Shown: positions 11,611 to 23,211 of the stretch, piece by piece
Numbering within the stretch: position 1 is the first letter of the stretch
Layout: each line of letters starts with the position of its first letter
From: Prorocentrum cordatum
Taxonomy: Eukaryota > Sar > Dinophyceae > Prorocentrales > Prorocentraceae
Length of the DNA stretch: 64,000 nucleotides
Assembly (NCBI GenBank): GCA_963575745.1
Contig: CAUYUJ010003914.1
Location: 126,001 to 190,000, forward strand
Reading direction: 5' to 3'
Position numbers and translations under genes: made by a program
The notes under the pieces: model-generated
What the model saw: the letters and a program-made list of their open reading frames with translations, nothing else
The model's database searches: none
Told to the model about the DNA's origin: nothing

Positions 11611-12060
11611 CTAGTGCGCGCCTCCCACTCGAACCCGCTCTTGCCGCGCCGCTTCTGCTGCCTGGCGCCCCTCGCTCTGCGCGTAGTGCACGAGGTTCTC
11701 GCGACGTCGGAGACTCCCGCCACCCTGGCCTATGGTGGATTTGCAACGAGAGCACGTGAACGCCGAGCACAACAAGCATACTGCAAATTGACCACCTGCG
11801 CAGCCCATGCAAGTTTCAGGCTTCAGGGTTACTGGGTTCGTCGCAGACAGGGTGGCGCTCCAAGACATCTTGTTTGTTGTCCAAAATTCGCACGCGCCGC
11901 AAGTCATGACGTGCTTTGGGTAGTCGTGGCTGTTGACGTGCCCCCCCAGGGCCATGGACGCAGGCTCGAACTTCTCGACTGTTTTGCTCGGGGCGGCCTC
12001 AGCCTTAGCCTGCGCTGTTTCAGCTACGGACGCCTCGCTGCTGGAGCCGCTGCCCTCTGC
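11611..12060 (-). CDS. Unrecognised protein segment with a cysteine-rich zinc-binding-like module
   Basis: After a Ser-rich low-complexity stretch, the minus-strand frame reads SKTVEKFEPASMALGGHVNS, YPKHVMTCGACEFWTTNKM, TCMGCAGGQFAVCLLCSAF and TCSRCKSTIGQ, ending at a stop at 11611. Four CxxC pairs plus nearby His would fit two zinc sites. The upstream open frame (to 12795) runs through GGCTCGAGG minisatellite and ATG microsatellite sequence and is not counted. It is probably the start of the coding block that continues to 9.3 kb. No family is recognised. Confidence 0.45.
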   Translation of the reverse strand, partial: AEGSGSSSEASVAETAQAKAEAAPSKTVEKFEPASMALGGHVNSHDYPKHVMTCGACEFWTTNKMSWSATLSATNPVTLKPETCMGCAGGQFAVCLLCSAFTCSRCKSTIGQGGGSLRRRENLVHYAQSEGRQAAEAARQERVRVGGAH

Positions 12061-12064
12061 GGAA

Positions 12065-12588
12065 CCGCGGCTGGAGCTGCTGCTGGAACCGCTGCTGGAG
12101 ACATGTTTGCAACCGTCGGCCTCGGCAACTCCAGCGGCGTCGGCAACTCCGTCGCCGTAGTCGGCGTCGGCGTCGTCGGCGTCGGACACTACTACGTCGG
12201 CTTCGGCGCCCGAGCTGTTGCAACCAGGGCTCGAAGGGGCCGCAGGGCTCGAGGGGGCCGCGCGGCTCGAAGAAGTCGCGGGGCTCGAGGAGGCCGCGCG
12301 GCTCGAGGGGGCCGCGCGGCTCGATGAAACCGCGCGGCTCGAGGGGGCCGCAAGTCTCGAGGAAGCCGCGGGGCTCGAGGGGGCCGCGGGCTCGAGGGGG
12401 CCGCGCGGCTCGAAGGGGCCGCACGGCTCGAGGAAGCCGCGCGGCTCGAGGAAGCCGCACGGTTCGAGGAGGCCGCAGGGCTGAAGTGGGCCGCGCGGCT
12501 CGAAGAGGGGCGCAGGGGACGACGACATTGCCTGGCTTGAGCCATGTCGTACGGAAGATGATGGTGACGGTGATGGTGATGGTGACGG

Positions 12589-12656
<68 letters not shown>

Positions 12657-12690
12657 GTGATGGTGATGGTGCTGGTGGTGATGGAGATGA
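12065..12690. repeat. GGCTCGAGG minisatellite and (ATG)n microsatellite
   Basis: 12220-12500 repeats GCCGCGCGGCTCGAGGAG-like units of 15-18 bp. 12545-12685 is a GATGATG run. Both keep the minus frame open upstream of the Cys-rich module without looking like selected protein. Confidence 0.85.
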
Positions 12691-12779
12691 TATGTGTTGT
12701 CTCTCTAAAATAGGATGGTCACCATCATCACCATCGACAACAGCATCACCAGGAAAACCAGACTGGTTTTCCTGGAGAT

Positions 12780-14130
12780 CCCGAGGATGTCTCAAGCGAA
12801 ACGGGCCTGAGCACTTCGCGAACAGCTTCTAGGAACCCTGAGTTGTGATCAGCCGAATCGGGCCAACAACGCACCTCAAGTCGGGGCATCTTGGAGCCTG
12901 GGGTTCCAAGGATACCTCAGTCGCGAGCACCTCGCGAAACGCATCTTGGAACCCAACGGTGTGAGGACGTGTTGGAAGAAATGTTCCAGAACACCTCACG
13001 TCAGGGCATCTCGGAGCTTGAACGTGACTGGATCCCCATCAACACTCGGCTGGCACGCGCCAGAGGCGGCTTTGGACTCCGTTCGCTTGGTTCCCCAGAC
13101 AACTGCGCTGACTGGGATTATGTTCAGATGTGCCGCGCTGTGCTGCGAGTTATGGGCGACGATACCTTCGCCCACACTGCTACCTTCGCCGTAGACTTTC
13201 GCACGAGACATCCTCACGACTCTGAGCTCAGAGATGCTCCGACCTGAGGTGGTCTGGCCAATTTCGCCTGAGACATCCTCTCAACTCTGGGCTCGGCAAC
13301 TCCATGACCTGAGGTGGTGTTGCTCGTTTCGCGTGAGACATCCTCCCACCTTTGGGTTCCGAGATGCCGTGACCTGAGTGGTCCAGCCCTTTTCTCCAAA
13401 GGCATTTTCGCCACTCTGAGCTCAGAGATGCCCTGACCTGAGGTGGTCCAGCCAATTTCGCCTGAGACATCCTCGCAACGCTGAGCCCAACGATGCTGCG
13501 CGCGAGGTTGTCGGGCCAATTTCGCCTGAAACATCCTCGAAATTCTGGGTTTCGAGATGCTGCGCGCAGGGTGGTCTGGCCCGTTTCGCCAGAGACGTCT
13601 TCGCAACACTGCGCTCGAAGATGCCCTGATCTGACATGGTCCAGCCCGCCTCGCCTCAGACAATCTTACAACTCTGGGCTGAGAGATGCCGTGACCTGAG
13701 ATGGTCCGGCCCTTTTCGCCTGGGACATATTCGATGGGGATCCGAAGTGTCCGGACTTAAAGTGATCCAGCCAATTTTGCCTGCGAGATCCTCGCCGCTC
13801 GGAGCTCACGGATGCCGCGCAAGAGGTTGCCCAGCCAATTGCGCCTGAGACATCCTCGCAACACCAGGGCTCGAAGATGCTGCACGGGAAGTGGTCCGAC
13901 CAAGTTCGCCTGAGACATCCTCGCGCCTCCTGGGACATCCTCGCGACTCTGGGCTTGGAGACCTGCAATGGTCCAGCCTGTTTTGCCTGCGGCCTTCCTC
14001 GCAACTCTGATATCCGAGGTGCCGCGTGCGAGGCGGTCTGACCGACTGCGCCAGGGGCATCTTCCCTACTCTGACCTCCGAAATGCCGTTTCACCTGACA
14101 CATCTGCGAAACTCTGGCCTCCCAGTTGTC
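12780..14130. repeat. ~67-bp satellite, inverted at the left edge
   Basis: Unit phrases: TTTCGCCTGAGACATCCTCG, CAACTCTGAGCTCAGAGATG and CCGTGACCTGAGGTGGTCC. The first part (12780-13020) runs in the opposite orientation to the rest. About 15 units. Conserved cores with drifting spacers look like an old centromere-style satellite, but no role is known. Confidence 0.88.
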
Positions 14131-14930
14131 GCGGTGGGGGTGCTTCCTCGTCGCCATCGTCGTCGTCGTCGGCGTCGTCATTGACATCGTACCCGTCGTC
14201 GTCGTCTCCGTTGTCGTCGTCGTCGTCTTCTTCGTCGTCGTCATCACCACCGCTGTCCTCGTCGTCGCCGCCGCCGCCGAAGCCGCCGCTGTCGCCGCCG
14301 TCGTCGCCATTGTCTTGGGCATGGTTGTCGTCGGTGTCGTCGTTGCCGGCGCCGCCAAGGCCGCCGGCGCTGTCGTCATCGTTGTCGTCGTTGACATCAT
14401 CGCGGCACGCGCCGCTTTCACCCTGGTGGTCGTGACAGCCGTCGCCGCCACCGTTTCCGATGATGGCGTCGTCGTCGTTGCGTGGTCCTTCTCCTCATTT
14501 TCTGCCTCGTCCCCGCCCTCCTCGTTGCCTTCTCATTAGCTTGCCCCTGCCTTTCCCCCCCGTCGCCGGACCCCACATGAGGTTCACAAAAAAAACCACA
14601 TAGGAAATCGACGTCGTCCACGTCGCCGCCGCAGCGGTGGTGATCGTGGTCGCTGTCGTCGTCGTCGTCGTCGCATCGCCATCGTGGTCGCCGCCGCCGC
14701 CGCTGCCGTCGTCGCCGTCGTTGCGGTCGTCCCCGCACACGTCGTCCGCGCCACCGTCGCCGTCGACGCTGTCGGGTCGTCATCTTACTCGTCGCTGTCG
14801 CCGCGTTCGTCGTACCGTAGTCGGCATCGCCTTCACCGTCGCCGCTGCCACGCGGCGCTTCGTCGTCGCCGCCGTCGTCAACGCCGACGCCGCCAAGGAC
14901 TCTACCAAGGGAGTTCTACAATGGCGCAGC
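14130..14930. repeat. GTC/GCC trinucleotide tract
   Basis: Dense GTCGTCGTC with GCC changes, interrupted near 14500-14640 by unique-looking sequence. Val/Ala/Ser-rich frames here are not genes. 14930-15190 holds no recognisable feature. Confidence 0.9.
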
Positions 14931-15189
14931 GACAAAACCAGGGAATGCCCTTCAATGCTCTGCCTGCTCCTTGCGCGCGCTCGCCGCCCTCTTGGCGCCG
15001 CGGGAGCGCGTCGGCTGCCCCGCAGCGCGTGCGCTGGCTGCCCCCCGGCGGGAACATCATTTCGAATCCACTTGCCAACCACTCACCAGAACTGCTCGTC
15101 ACAACCGTTCGTCAGGTCACAGGGGGGATGCGCAGATTCCTTCGACGCCTATAAACAAAAAGAAGCAAAAGGAAAACAACGAAGAGCTC

Positions 15190-15670
15190 TGAGTTACAAG
15201 GATGTCTCGGGCGAGTCGAAGATCACCATCGGTCAGGACATACATGGGCCCAGAGTTGCGACGATGTCTAAGGTGAAAAATGCCCCAAGCCAAGAGTTGC
15301 GAGGATGTCTCAGGCGAAACTGACAGGACCACCAGTTTCGTGGCATCTCGGGGCTCACAGATGCCGCAAGAAAGAGTGTCCGACCTCTTTCGCATGAGAG
15401 GTCCTCGCAATTCTGAGCTCCCAGATGCCGTGACCTGAGGTCCAGCCCGTCTCGCCTAAAACACCCTCGTAACTCTGGGATCCTATGCCGTGACCTGAAA
15501 TTGTCCAACCCCTTTCGCCTGAGACATCCTCGCAACTCTGAACTCCCAGATGCCGCGCGAGCGTTGGTCCAGCCCGTTCGCCGGACGCATCCTCGCAACT
15601 CGAAACTCTCAGATGCCGTCACCTGATTTGGTCCGGCTCGTTTCGCCTGAAACATCCTTGCAAGTCTGGC
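15190..15670. repeat. ~67-bp satellite, second block with an inversion
   Basis: The same unit as at 12.8-14.1 kb. The first two or three units (to about 15330) are inverted relative to the following ones. Confidence 0.85.
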
Positions 15671-16190
15671 TGTGGCTGGCGCTCTGGCGAGAGTGCCATC
15701 CCAGAAAGGGGTGTGGCCGGCGCGCAGGCGACAGCACCATTCCTTCGACAGAACTGTTGCCAGCGCTCAGGCGACAGCGCACCACTCCCGATCAGGGATG
15801 TGGCCAGCGCTCAAGCGAGAGCAACATTCCGACACAGGAGCATGGCTGGACTTCCAGGTGTAGGCCGCGCTGGCTGTCTTCCTCCTCCTCCTGCTGCTCC
15901 TCCTTCTAGTCCTTCTCCCCCTAGCTCTTCCCAAACCTCCCCAGTCTTACCCCGTCCTCCTCCTCCTCCTCCTCCTCCTCCTCCTCCTCCTCCGCCTCCT
16001 CCTCCTCCTCCCCCCTTTCTTTTGCCTCCTTCTCTCCTCTGCCCGCTTCTCCTGCGCCCTCCCCCCCCTCCCTTCCTCCTCCTTCTCCTTCTACCATTCC
16101 TTTGCCTGCTTGTCTCCTCTGCCTGCTTCCCCTCCTTCTCCTCCTCCTCCCCCTCCTGCGGCATGGAACTATATATACACACAGATATAA
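15670..16190. repeat. Short CGACAGC repeat and pyrimidine tract
   Basis: 15670-15860 has three diverged units of GTGGCCAGCGCTCAAGCGAG type; 15875-16165 is CTC-rich; TATATATACA closes it. Confidence 0.75.
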
Positions 16191-16211
16191 ACATATCTGA
16201 TGTAACCATAT

Positions 16212-16250
16212 TATAACTATCGCGCGCTTCGCGAGCGCTCAAGTTCTAGC
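16212..16250. repeat. GC-rich hairpin motif, left arm degenerate
   Basis: The core CGCGCGCTTCGCGAGCGC and right arm AAGTTCTAGC are kept, the left outer arm is not. It follows a CTC tract and starts a repeat block shared with 50753-51700. Confidence 0.75.
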
Positions 16251-16502
16251 TAGGCCCGACAGACTAACGCATGGAATATCACTTGTTGAATCGCCTTGTG
16301 CATCTAACGACCTTGTTGGAGTCCCTGCGCAAGCCTCGGAAGCGTATAGAAGGGGAAATGCGGAAACCACAGAATCATCAATTTCCTTTAGGTGTTCGAT
16401 GATTTGGGACCCTCGAAGGCTTCCTGGGATATTTGTTCGATGGTGACGGGGGCCTTAATGATGGTCTGATGTGCAAAAATAAACGGGGGGTCAATTTAAA
16501 TT

Positions 16503-16960
16503 GGCCTGGCGAAGGACCCAACCAGATGCAGTTGTGAGCGCCGCTGTTGTAGCCCGTCTTCGGTGGAGGCCCCTTGTAGGGCCACGAAGCGTTGTACTGT
16601 GTGGGGGAGACGCATGCGGACTACGCCACTGGAACATTTGGTGGAGCCCCCTTGTAGGGCCACGAAGCGCTGTACTGTGTGGGGGAGACGCATGCGGACT
16701 GCACAATTGAGACCTTCGGTGGAGCTCCCTATGGGGCCACGAAGCGCTGCACTGGTGGGGGAGACGCATGCGGGCTGCGCCTCTGGGACCTTCGTCGGAA
16801 CTCCCTGTGGGGCCACGACGCGCTGTACTCGGTGGGTGAGACGCATGCGGGCTGCGCAATTGAGACCTTCGGTGGAGCTCTCTATGGGGCCACGAAGCGC
16901 TGTACTGGGTGTGGCGGACGCATGCGGGCACGCCCACTGGGGCCTTTGGTGGAGGTCCAT
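16503..16960. repeat. GGAGCTCC-type minisatellite array (copy 3) with head
   Basis: Starts with a head, GGCCTGGCGAAGGACCCAAC then CAGATGCAGTTG, shared with 25205-25245. About five units of 80-90 bp follow. Confidence 0.85.
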
Positions 16961-18399
16961 AAAACCCTCTCGGGCCATCCTGTGCGCCTCCGGCGCCGTC
17001 TTGGGGCCCTCTTGGGCCGTTTTGGGGCCGTTTTCAAAGCCTCCGGGGCTGTCTTGCAACGGAAAATATGACCTCTGGGGCCGTTGTGGAGCGTCGGAAA
17101 ATTTAAAAGGCGAGAACATGGAAATCCTTCAAAAACCTTTGGATAAGCAACAAGTTGTGCCTCCCGGGGCTCATTTGGAGGCATCTTGGAAGTTTCTGGG
17201 GGCGTCTTGGAGGCCTCTTGGATAGTCAAGGGCTAATTCTGGCCGCCTTGGCCGTCTTGGCCGCCATTGGTCGTTCCCGCGGTCTGGAAACGCCATGTTT
17301 GGCGATCCGCAGGCCGTATCCGGGCGATCTTACGGCGCCCCCGGCGCCCCAGCAGAACCCCCGGAACACCCCAGTCCCCCAATGGGGACACAGGTCACGG
17401 ACGGAAAACCGTAGGTTTTCGCTCGAAGAGGTTCCCAGGAGGGCTCCAGGGTCCAGCAAAAGGCACCAAGAGGCCCCCAGGAGGCCCAGAAGACGCTCCA
17501 AGACAAATTCAAAGAAACGTCCCAAAAAGGTCTAATCGCACTGCAAACTCGCTCTGCGGATGAAGCCGGGAGGCGCGGTACCGGCCAGATGTCAGGGGAT
17601 ATGTAGGACCCCCGAGTAGGAGTTCCACTTTGATGAAACACAATTTTTGTAATTCCCTCTCCTTTTTCCCAAATCCTCGATCTTTGAGGGCTGGAAGCGG
17701 GAAAACGTGAGAAGGCGAAAAACATAGGAAAAACCATTGGAAATCAACGATGTTACCCTCTTTGGGCTCTCTCGGGACGGCTCTCGCAGCTCTCTTGGGT
17801 TGTTCTTGGAGCCTCGTCGGGGTCTGTTTGGGGCCTCTCAAGGATCGGGGGTGTGCTGGGGGCCTCTGGCGGGTCCCGGAGGCCTCTCGGAGGTCTCTGG
17901 AAGCCTCCTGCTCCCGCTCTTGGGCCCATCTTGGGCCTGTTCTGGGGTGGTCTGGGGCTGTGCTGGGCGCCTCTTCGGGAGTGTTGGAGCCTTCTTTGCC
18001 CGTCTTGGGGCCGTCCTGAAGGTATCTTGGGTGGTCTTGGGGCGGTCTTGGGAAGCTCTTCGGCGCTCTTGGGCCGTTGAAGCTCGAAAACGCGAGAAGT
18101 CAAAAACATTGAAAAGACAATTGAACATAATACGACCTTGGCCTCTTCGGGCCGTACCGTGATACCTATCAGACTTCTTGGGGTCTCTTGGAGGCCACCT
18201 GGGAGCCTCGAGAGACGTCGGAAGGCTGACTTGGGCTGCTCGGGAGCGTCTTGGGCCATCCTTTCGCATTCTGGGGGCTCCTGGGGGGTGTCTTGGGCCC
18301 TCCTGGAGCGCTGTGGAGGCTGCCCGGAAAGGCTGGGGACCGGTGTCGGGAGCGTCCCCGAGATGTGGCCATATCTTTTCAGCGCCTTCCGGGAGCATC

Positions 18400-18840
18400 T
18401 TCCCGGAACGCGCTCGTGGCAGGGCACCCACGTCCGAGGACGTTGGCATGGGAAACCGCAGCGCGTGATCATTCCAGCGCGTTCCGGCGAAGACCGTCCG
18501 GAACGCGCTTGGGCAAGCGCTGAGTTTGGGGAACCGTTCAGGCAGTTTGGGATGATCGGGGCAAGAGGCGGAAGCCATCCTCATAAGACATGCAGTCTGC
18601 CTGGAGCCGTCTTGCAGAAAACACAAGAAAAATGAGACCCTGCAGTCGTTCCTGGAGCCGTCTTGGAGCCCTCTTGGGCTGCCCTGGAGCCGATTGGAGC
18701 CCTCTGCGGAATAGTCTTGGAGCCCGCGCCGAGGATCTGGAAAATGTCCGGGACCATCGCGGCGGCCTCCGAGGCCCGGGACGCCGAAACCCAATAAAAA
18801 CAAAGGGGAAAGGGGCCCGGTACTCCCATGGAGTGTCGGG
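18400..18840. repeat. Mixed repeat sequence, no gene seen
   Basis: Contains GGAACGCGCTCGTGGCAG / GGAACGCGCTTGGGCAAG duplicates and further CTTGGAGCC phrases leading to the hairpin at 18857. Confidence 0.45.
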
Positions 18841-19870
18841 CAGCTGTTTTCGGGCCCCTGGGCTAGAAACATCGCGCGCGCGCGCTTCGCGCGCGCTCAG
18901 GTTCTAGCCCAGGCCGGGGGGGCGCTGGACGATATTGGACAACGCTATCAAGCACAGGCGCGCGACGGCATCTGAGGAGCTTCTGGGGTGTTCCGCATGC
19001 TTCGTCAACTGGCTGTTGGAGGCACCTCTTGGGTGCCTCTTGGGGGGACGTCTGAGGGTCCCTTGGGGGCATCGGTTCTGCAATCTGAAGCCGTCATTGG
19101 CCGTCTTGGCTGCGTGGAGGCCCGACTTGAGGCCACCTGCGGCCAGATTGAGACAATCCGTAAGCCTCCCGGGGGCCTGCTGGAAGCAGTTTCGGCGCAT
19201 CGAGGGCTCTCTTGGGCTATTTTAAAACCTCTTGGACGTCTCCTAGGGGCCTTTTAGGCCCTCGGGAAGCTTTTGGGGTCCTCGTCGGACCACTTGGGGG
19301 CCTCTTGCGGCCTCCTGTGGGCCTTTTTGGGGGAACGCTCTGCTGTTGGGTCGCGTTCCCCTTCTTGGGTCTCTCTTGGGGCTCTTGGGGCCCTCTCGGG
19401 CCGTCTTGGGCGCCTCAAGCACCGTCTTGGGGCCCTCGCGGGCAGTCTTGGGCGTCACGTCTCTTGGAGACCTCTTCCTCTATATTGGAGCGGTATTGGA
19501 AGCCTCTTGGGCCGTCTTGGAGCATCGGGATGCCAAAAGGCAGGAAAAAAACATGAAAACCCGTCAAAGCCCAATCTTAACACGATGAGTTGTGCCTCTT
19601 GGGGCCATCTTGGGAGATTTCTTGGAACCTCGTCGGCCCTCTGAGGAATTTCTTGGGGGCCTCTTGGATCCGATTGGGGGCCTCTTGGGACTTCCCGAGA
19701 ACCTCACGGGGTAGAAAGCTCGGATTCTCGGTTCGTGTTTCCCTTCTTGGGCCTCTCTTGGAGCCGTCTTGGGGCCCTCTCGGGTCGTCTTGGGCGCCTC
19801 AGGCACCGCCTTGGGGCTCTCGTGGGCCGCCCAGAGCCCTCTTGGAAGCCTCTTCGGCTATCTTGGAGCT
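18830..19870 (+). repeat. Long repeat block B, paralogous to 36765-37567 plus 38712-38920
   Basis: From GGGCAGCTG before the hairpin, through CTGGACGATATTGGACAACG, to CGTGGGCCG, the order matches the 36.8-38.9 kb region almost base for base. The difference is the retrogene, absent here. It holds the single-copy target at 19624-19642. Confidence 0.9.
18857..18912. repeat. GC-rich hairpin motif (CTAGAA..GCGCTTCGCGC..TTCTAG), best copy
   Basis: A 56-bp palindrome with outer arms CCTGGGCTAGAA and TTCTAGCCCAGG, an inner CGCGCGCG stem and a TTCG loop. Five copies occur in the window (3797-3836, 16212-16250, 18857-18912, 36796-36848, 50753-50787). Each marks a join between different repeat types. 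A TTCG loop on a GC stem is exceptionally stable in RNA. Confidence 0.85.
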
Positions 19871-19874
19871 GTCT

Positions 19875-20870
19875 TGGAGGCCTCTTCCTTCTCCTCGTCC
19901 CCCTCCTCCTCCTCCCACTCCAGCTCTCTCTCCTCCTGATCTTCCTCCTCCTCCTGCAGCGTGTTCTGGAAGGCTCTCGCCGGAACATGCTGTGCACAAG
20001 TGCTGTCACTGCCCCCGCAACCGTGCCCTGGGTGGTGGGTCAGAGGCCTCATGGGGGTTAGTTTGGATCTCGTGGTTGGCCTGTCGGGGACGTCGTGAAG
20101 GCAGTTTCGCAGCTTCTCGGTAGCCGTTTTGGGACCGTTGTGGGGCCTCCTCGGGGCTGTTTTGTGGCCTCTTCAGGCCTCGTTCGGGCCTCCTGGGTGC
20201 CTCTTGGAGGCCTCCTGGGACCTCTTGGGGGCTCCTTAGGTCCTCCTGGGGCACTCTTCAAGCGGGAGGGTCGAATTTTGGAGTCGTGGTCCCCCTCTTG
20301 GGCGCATCTTGGGGTCGTCTTGGGGCTCTGTGGGGCTGTCTTGGGCGACTCTGGGGCCGTCCTGGGGCCCTCTTGGACCGTCTGGGGGCGCTCTTGGGGG
20401 CCTATTGAGCCGTCGTGGAACGTCGGACAGCCGAAAAAGCTGGAAGGTCAAAATCGTTCGAAAACCTTCGTAAAATTGACGATCTCGGCCTCTTGAAGCG
20501 CTCTGGAGAGGCGTCTTGAAGCGTCGTGGAGTGCCTTGGGGGGCCTCGCGGGCCGTCTTGGGCCTTTCTTGGGCGTCCTGGAGCGGTCTTTCGGCGACTC
20601 GGGGCCCGCTTGGGCCGTCTTGGGAGCCTTTGGAGGCCCTCCTGGATTTTTTGGGACCTCCCCGGCCGCCCCGTCCTCCCATGGGGGGTCGGAGGCGGCG
20701 GCCTCCGAGGCTCAGGACGCCCGAAAATTGACAAAAACCGCCGTCGTGATTTTTCCAAGACGTCGGAGGTCCAGGTCGTGCTTCCCGCCTCCCCAGACCT
20801 CCGACGTCGAAATTTTTGCGACCTCGGGCCCAGGAATCGATTGGGAAAACGCACATGGGAAGGCAAGAAA
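19875..20870 (+). repeat. CTTGGGGCC block with a short CTC tract
   Basis: 19875-19950 is CTC-rich; the rest is CTTGGGGCC repeats with phrases such as GTGGAACGTCGGACAGCCG. No gene is seen. Confidence 0.75.
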
Positions 20871-20999
20871 TGATGGACCCATCATTTCGTACCTGTGCCT
20901 TGATCAGTGGGACGGGCTTCGCACCGCCGCACATCACAAGACACGCTCGAGCGGATCCAGCCATGGCGACGTCGGGGACTGCAGAAGGTCGCAAGGACA

Positions 21000-21175
21000 C
21001 GGAATCTGAAAGGAAGAGAGGGAAAGATAGAGAGAAAGAGAGGCAGAGAGAGACAGACAGACAGAGAGCGAAGGAAAGAGAGAAAGAGAGAGAGAGATGG
21101 AGAGAGAGAGAGATAATAAAAGAGAGAGAGAGAGAGAGAGAGAGGCAGAGAGAGGCAATGGAGAGGAGGCGAGCT
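21000..21175. repeat. GA-rich purine microsatellite
   Basis: AGAGAGAGAG with AAAG and CAGA variants. A shorter GA run lies at 23000-23065. Confidence 0.95.
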
Positions 21176-21239
21176 TGAGTCAACGAAAGTCGCAGGGAAG
21201 GGGGCAGGGGGAAGAAGGCCAGAGAGCGCTGAAAGATAC

Positions 21240-21980
21240 AAATACTGGAACCCTCTTGGGATTTTTTGTGGGGCCTCGTCCGGCCGCTCGCTGGGAGTTT
21301 GACGTAGCTTCTCGGGAGCCTCTGAACCTGTCGGGGGCCTCTTGGAAACAGGTTCGAAGCATTTTGGGGCCCGATTTGGGGCTTCTCGGGGCCTCCTTTG
21401 GGCCTCTTGGGGGTCTCTTGGGGCCTCTTGGGGGGCCTCCTTGGGGCCTCCTGGCGGCCTCTTGGGGCGGAAAGCTCGAGCTTGCGGTTCGTGGTCCCCC
21501 TCTGGGCCCCCTCTTGGGCCCGTCTTGGGGCCCTCTTGGGCCATCTTGGGCGCCTCTTGGGCCGTCTTGGGGCCCTCTGGGGCTGTCCTGGGGCCCTCTG
21601 GGAAGCTTCTTGGGCCGTCTTGGGGCGGTCTTGGGCGCCTCTTGGGCCGTCCTGTAACGTCGGAAAGCCCAAAAGACAACTTTGTTGAACATGTACGTTT
21701 TACGAAGGGAATGGGCAAATTTTTGCGTCTAGGGGCCCTCTTGGGACGCATGTTGGAGGCTTCTTGGGGCCTCTTGGGGGCCTCCTTGGACGTCTGGAGG
21801 CCATCTTCAGCATCTCGGAACCCTCTTGGAGGCCTCTTGGAAGTTTCTTGGGCCGTCTTGGGCGCTTCTTGGGCCGTCTTGTCTGACTGGGGAGGCCTCC
21901 GGCAAGCCCCGACGAGCCTCCGGGCCCCCCGGGGCGCACATTTGTGGTCGAGGTCCCGGCCCCGGGCCCCCGGACCCGGT
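21240..21980 (+). repeat. CTTGGGGCC block, forward orientation
   Basis: GGGCCTCTTGGGGGTC, GGGCCGTCTTGGGGC and the sentence TTTACGAAGGGAATGGGCAA, which also occurs (diverged) at 6735-6765. It ends at the RNase H relic. Confidence 0.85.
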
Positions 21981-21989
21981 GCGCCGTTA

Positions 21990-22290
21990 TATGTATAAAC
22001 CATATCAGCTGCTTGGTTAAATTCTCGTGGCCGCCAATCGTGCGAGGGTAAGAACCCCGCTTTGTGGCGAAATGCCGTCTTGTACAGATTCTAACACGTA
22101 TTCCGGGCGCGTGAAACAAGCGGCCTGTAGAAGTCACTGCTACAGCGCACTTCCGAATTCAACAACCCTGCAACAGTTTTGTTGTCAACGACGAACTCCA
22201 ATTGGCATGGTGCGTTCGCAGTCCAAAGGCTATCCCGCTTCTTCATCTGGCGTGGCATTTCGACGTTTTCGTGCCTCCCCCATGGGTCCC
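21990..22290 (-). pseudogene. RNase H relic of a second retrotransposon type
   Basis: Reading on the minus strand from about 22290: MKKRDSLWTANAPCQLEFVV then DNKTVAGLLNSEVRCSS and YRPLVSRAR; a TAG stop follows RNTC, and the same frame continues KTAFRHKAGFLPSHDWRPR then EFNQAADMV. FVVDNKTV and WRPREFNQAAD fit the catalytic Asp motifs of retroelement RNase H (DNxxV and WRPRExNxxAD). The stop makes it a pseudogene. It lies exactly at the point where the CTTGGGGCC repeats flip orientation. Confidence 0.6.
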
Positions 22291-22329
22291 AGAGCGTCTT
22301 GCCGCGTGAGCTGTTCGGGCCCAAGGAGG

Positions 22330-22920
22330 CCCCAAAACGGGACAAGCGGGCCCCAATAGGCTTCCAAGACTGTCCAAGAGGGCCCCGAATCGCCGAACGA
22401 TCAGTCCAAGACTCCCAAGATTTCCTCCTGTCGGCCGAAAACGCGCCCAAGACGCACCGAGAGGCCTCCAAGAACACCCGCCAAGAGCAAAATCCACCCC
22501 ATTATTTTAGGATACCGCACATCTTCTGCATACACGACATTTGAGCGTCCACAGTGTCCAAGACGGCCCAAGAGGACCCCCAGATCGCCCTAAGACGGTC
22601 CAAGAGGCCCCGAAGAGGGTCCCCAAACGGCCCACGATGGCCCCAAGACGGCCCAAGAGGCGCCAAAAACGGCCCAAGACGGCCCCAAGAGGGGCCCAAG
22701 AGGAGGAGCCCGAACCGACAAATCGACCCTTCCGTTTCAAGATGTCCCCAGGAGCCCCAAGAGGCCCCCAAGGTGCTCCGAGATGCCCCCGAGAGGCCCC
22801 AAGACGACCCAAGAGGCCCCAAAACGACCCCCAAGAGGCATCAAAACTGCCTCCACACAGCCCCCGAGAGGCCTCCCGTGACATCCCAACGAGCATCCTA
22901 GAGGCATATGACCCACAACC
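22330..22920 (-). repeat. CTTGGGGCC block, reverse orientation
   Basis: CCAAGACGGCCCCAAGAGGC repeats, the mirror of the forward blocks. Forward and reverse blocks meet at the RNase H relic (21990-22290). Confidence 0.85.
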
Positions 22921-23014
22921 CAGGCACGGTGAAAGGGATGAGCCGAAGGCCGTTTTAGATATTGATGCATTCGGATTCTCTAAACTGCTTGATTGAGAAA
23001 GATTCAGGAGAAGC

Positions 23015-23045
<31 letters not shown>

Positions 23046-23211
23046 CGAGAGAGAGAGAGAGACACTTCGGCCTGCTCCTGCTCTCCTTCGGCTGATGTCG
23101 GGCCCGACGGGTCGTCCTCGTCGTCACCTCGGTCGGGACGCGATTCGGGATCCCCCCTGGAGACACCACGCCAGAAGCTGCCTCCGATCCCTGGAGCACA
23201 ACACCGGTGAG

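Larger units (their letters stand above)
16212..18400 (+). repeat. Long repeat block A, paralogous to 50753-51800
   Basis: Starts at the hairpin motif. 16250-16500 matches 50790-51040 (CAAGCCTCGGAA, TTAATTTCCTTTAGGT-like). 17565-17950 matches 51316-51700 (CCGGCCAGATGTCAGGGGAT, AATCAACGATGTTACCCT). A GGAGCTCC array and 16.9-17.4 kb sequence are inserted between. No gene is seen. Confidence 0.82.

Noticed and set aside
12780-14130. Possible tRNA or rRNA cluster in the satellite
   Set aside because: No cloverleaf, A/B box or rRNA core sequence could be found; the period and drift are those of a satellite.
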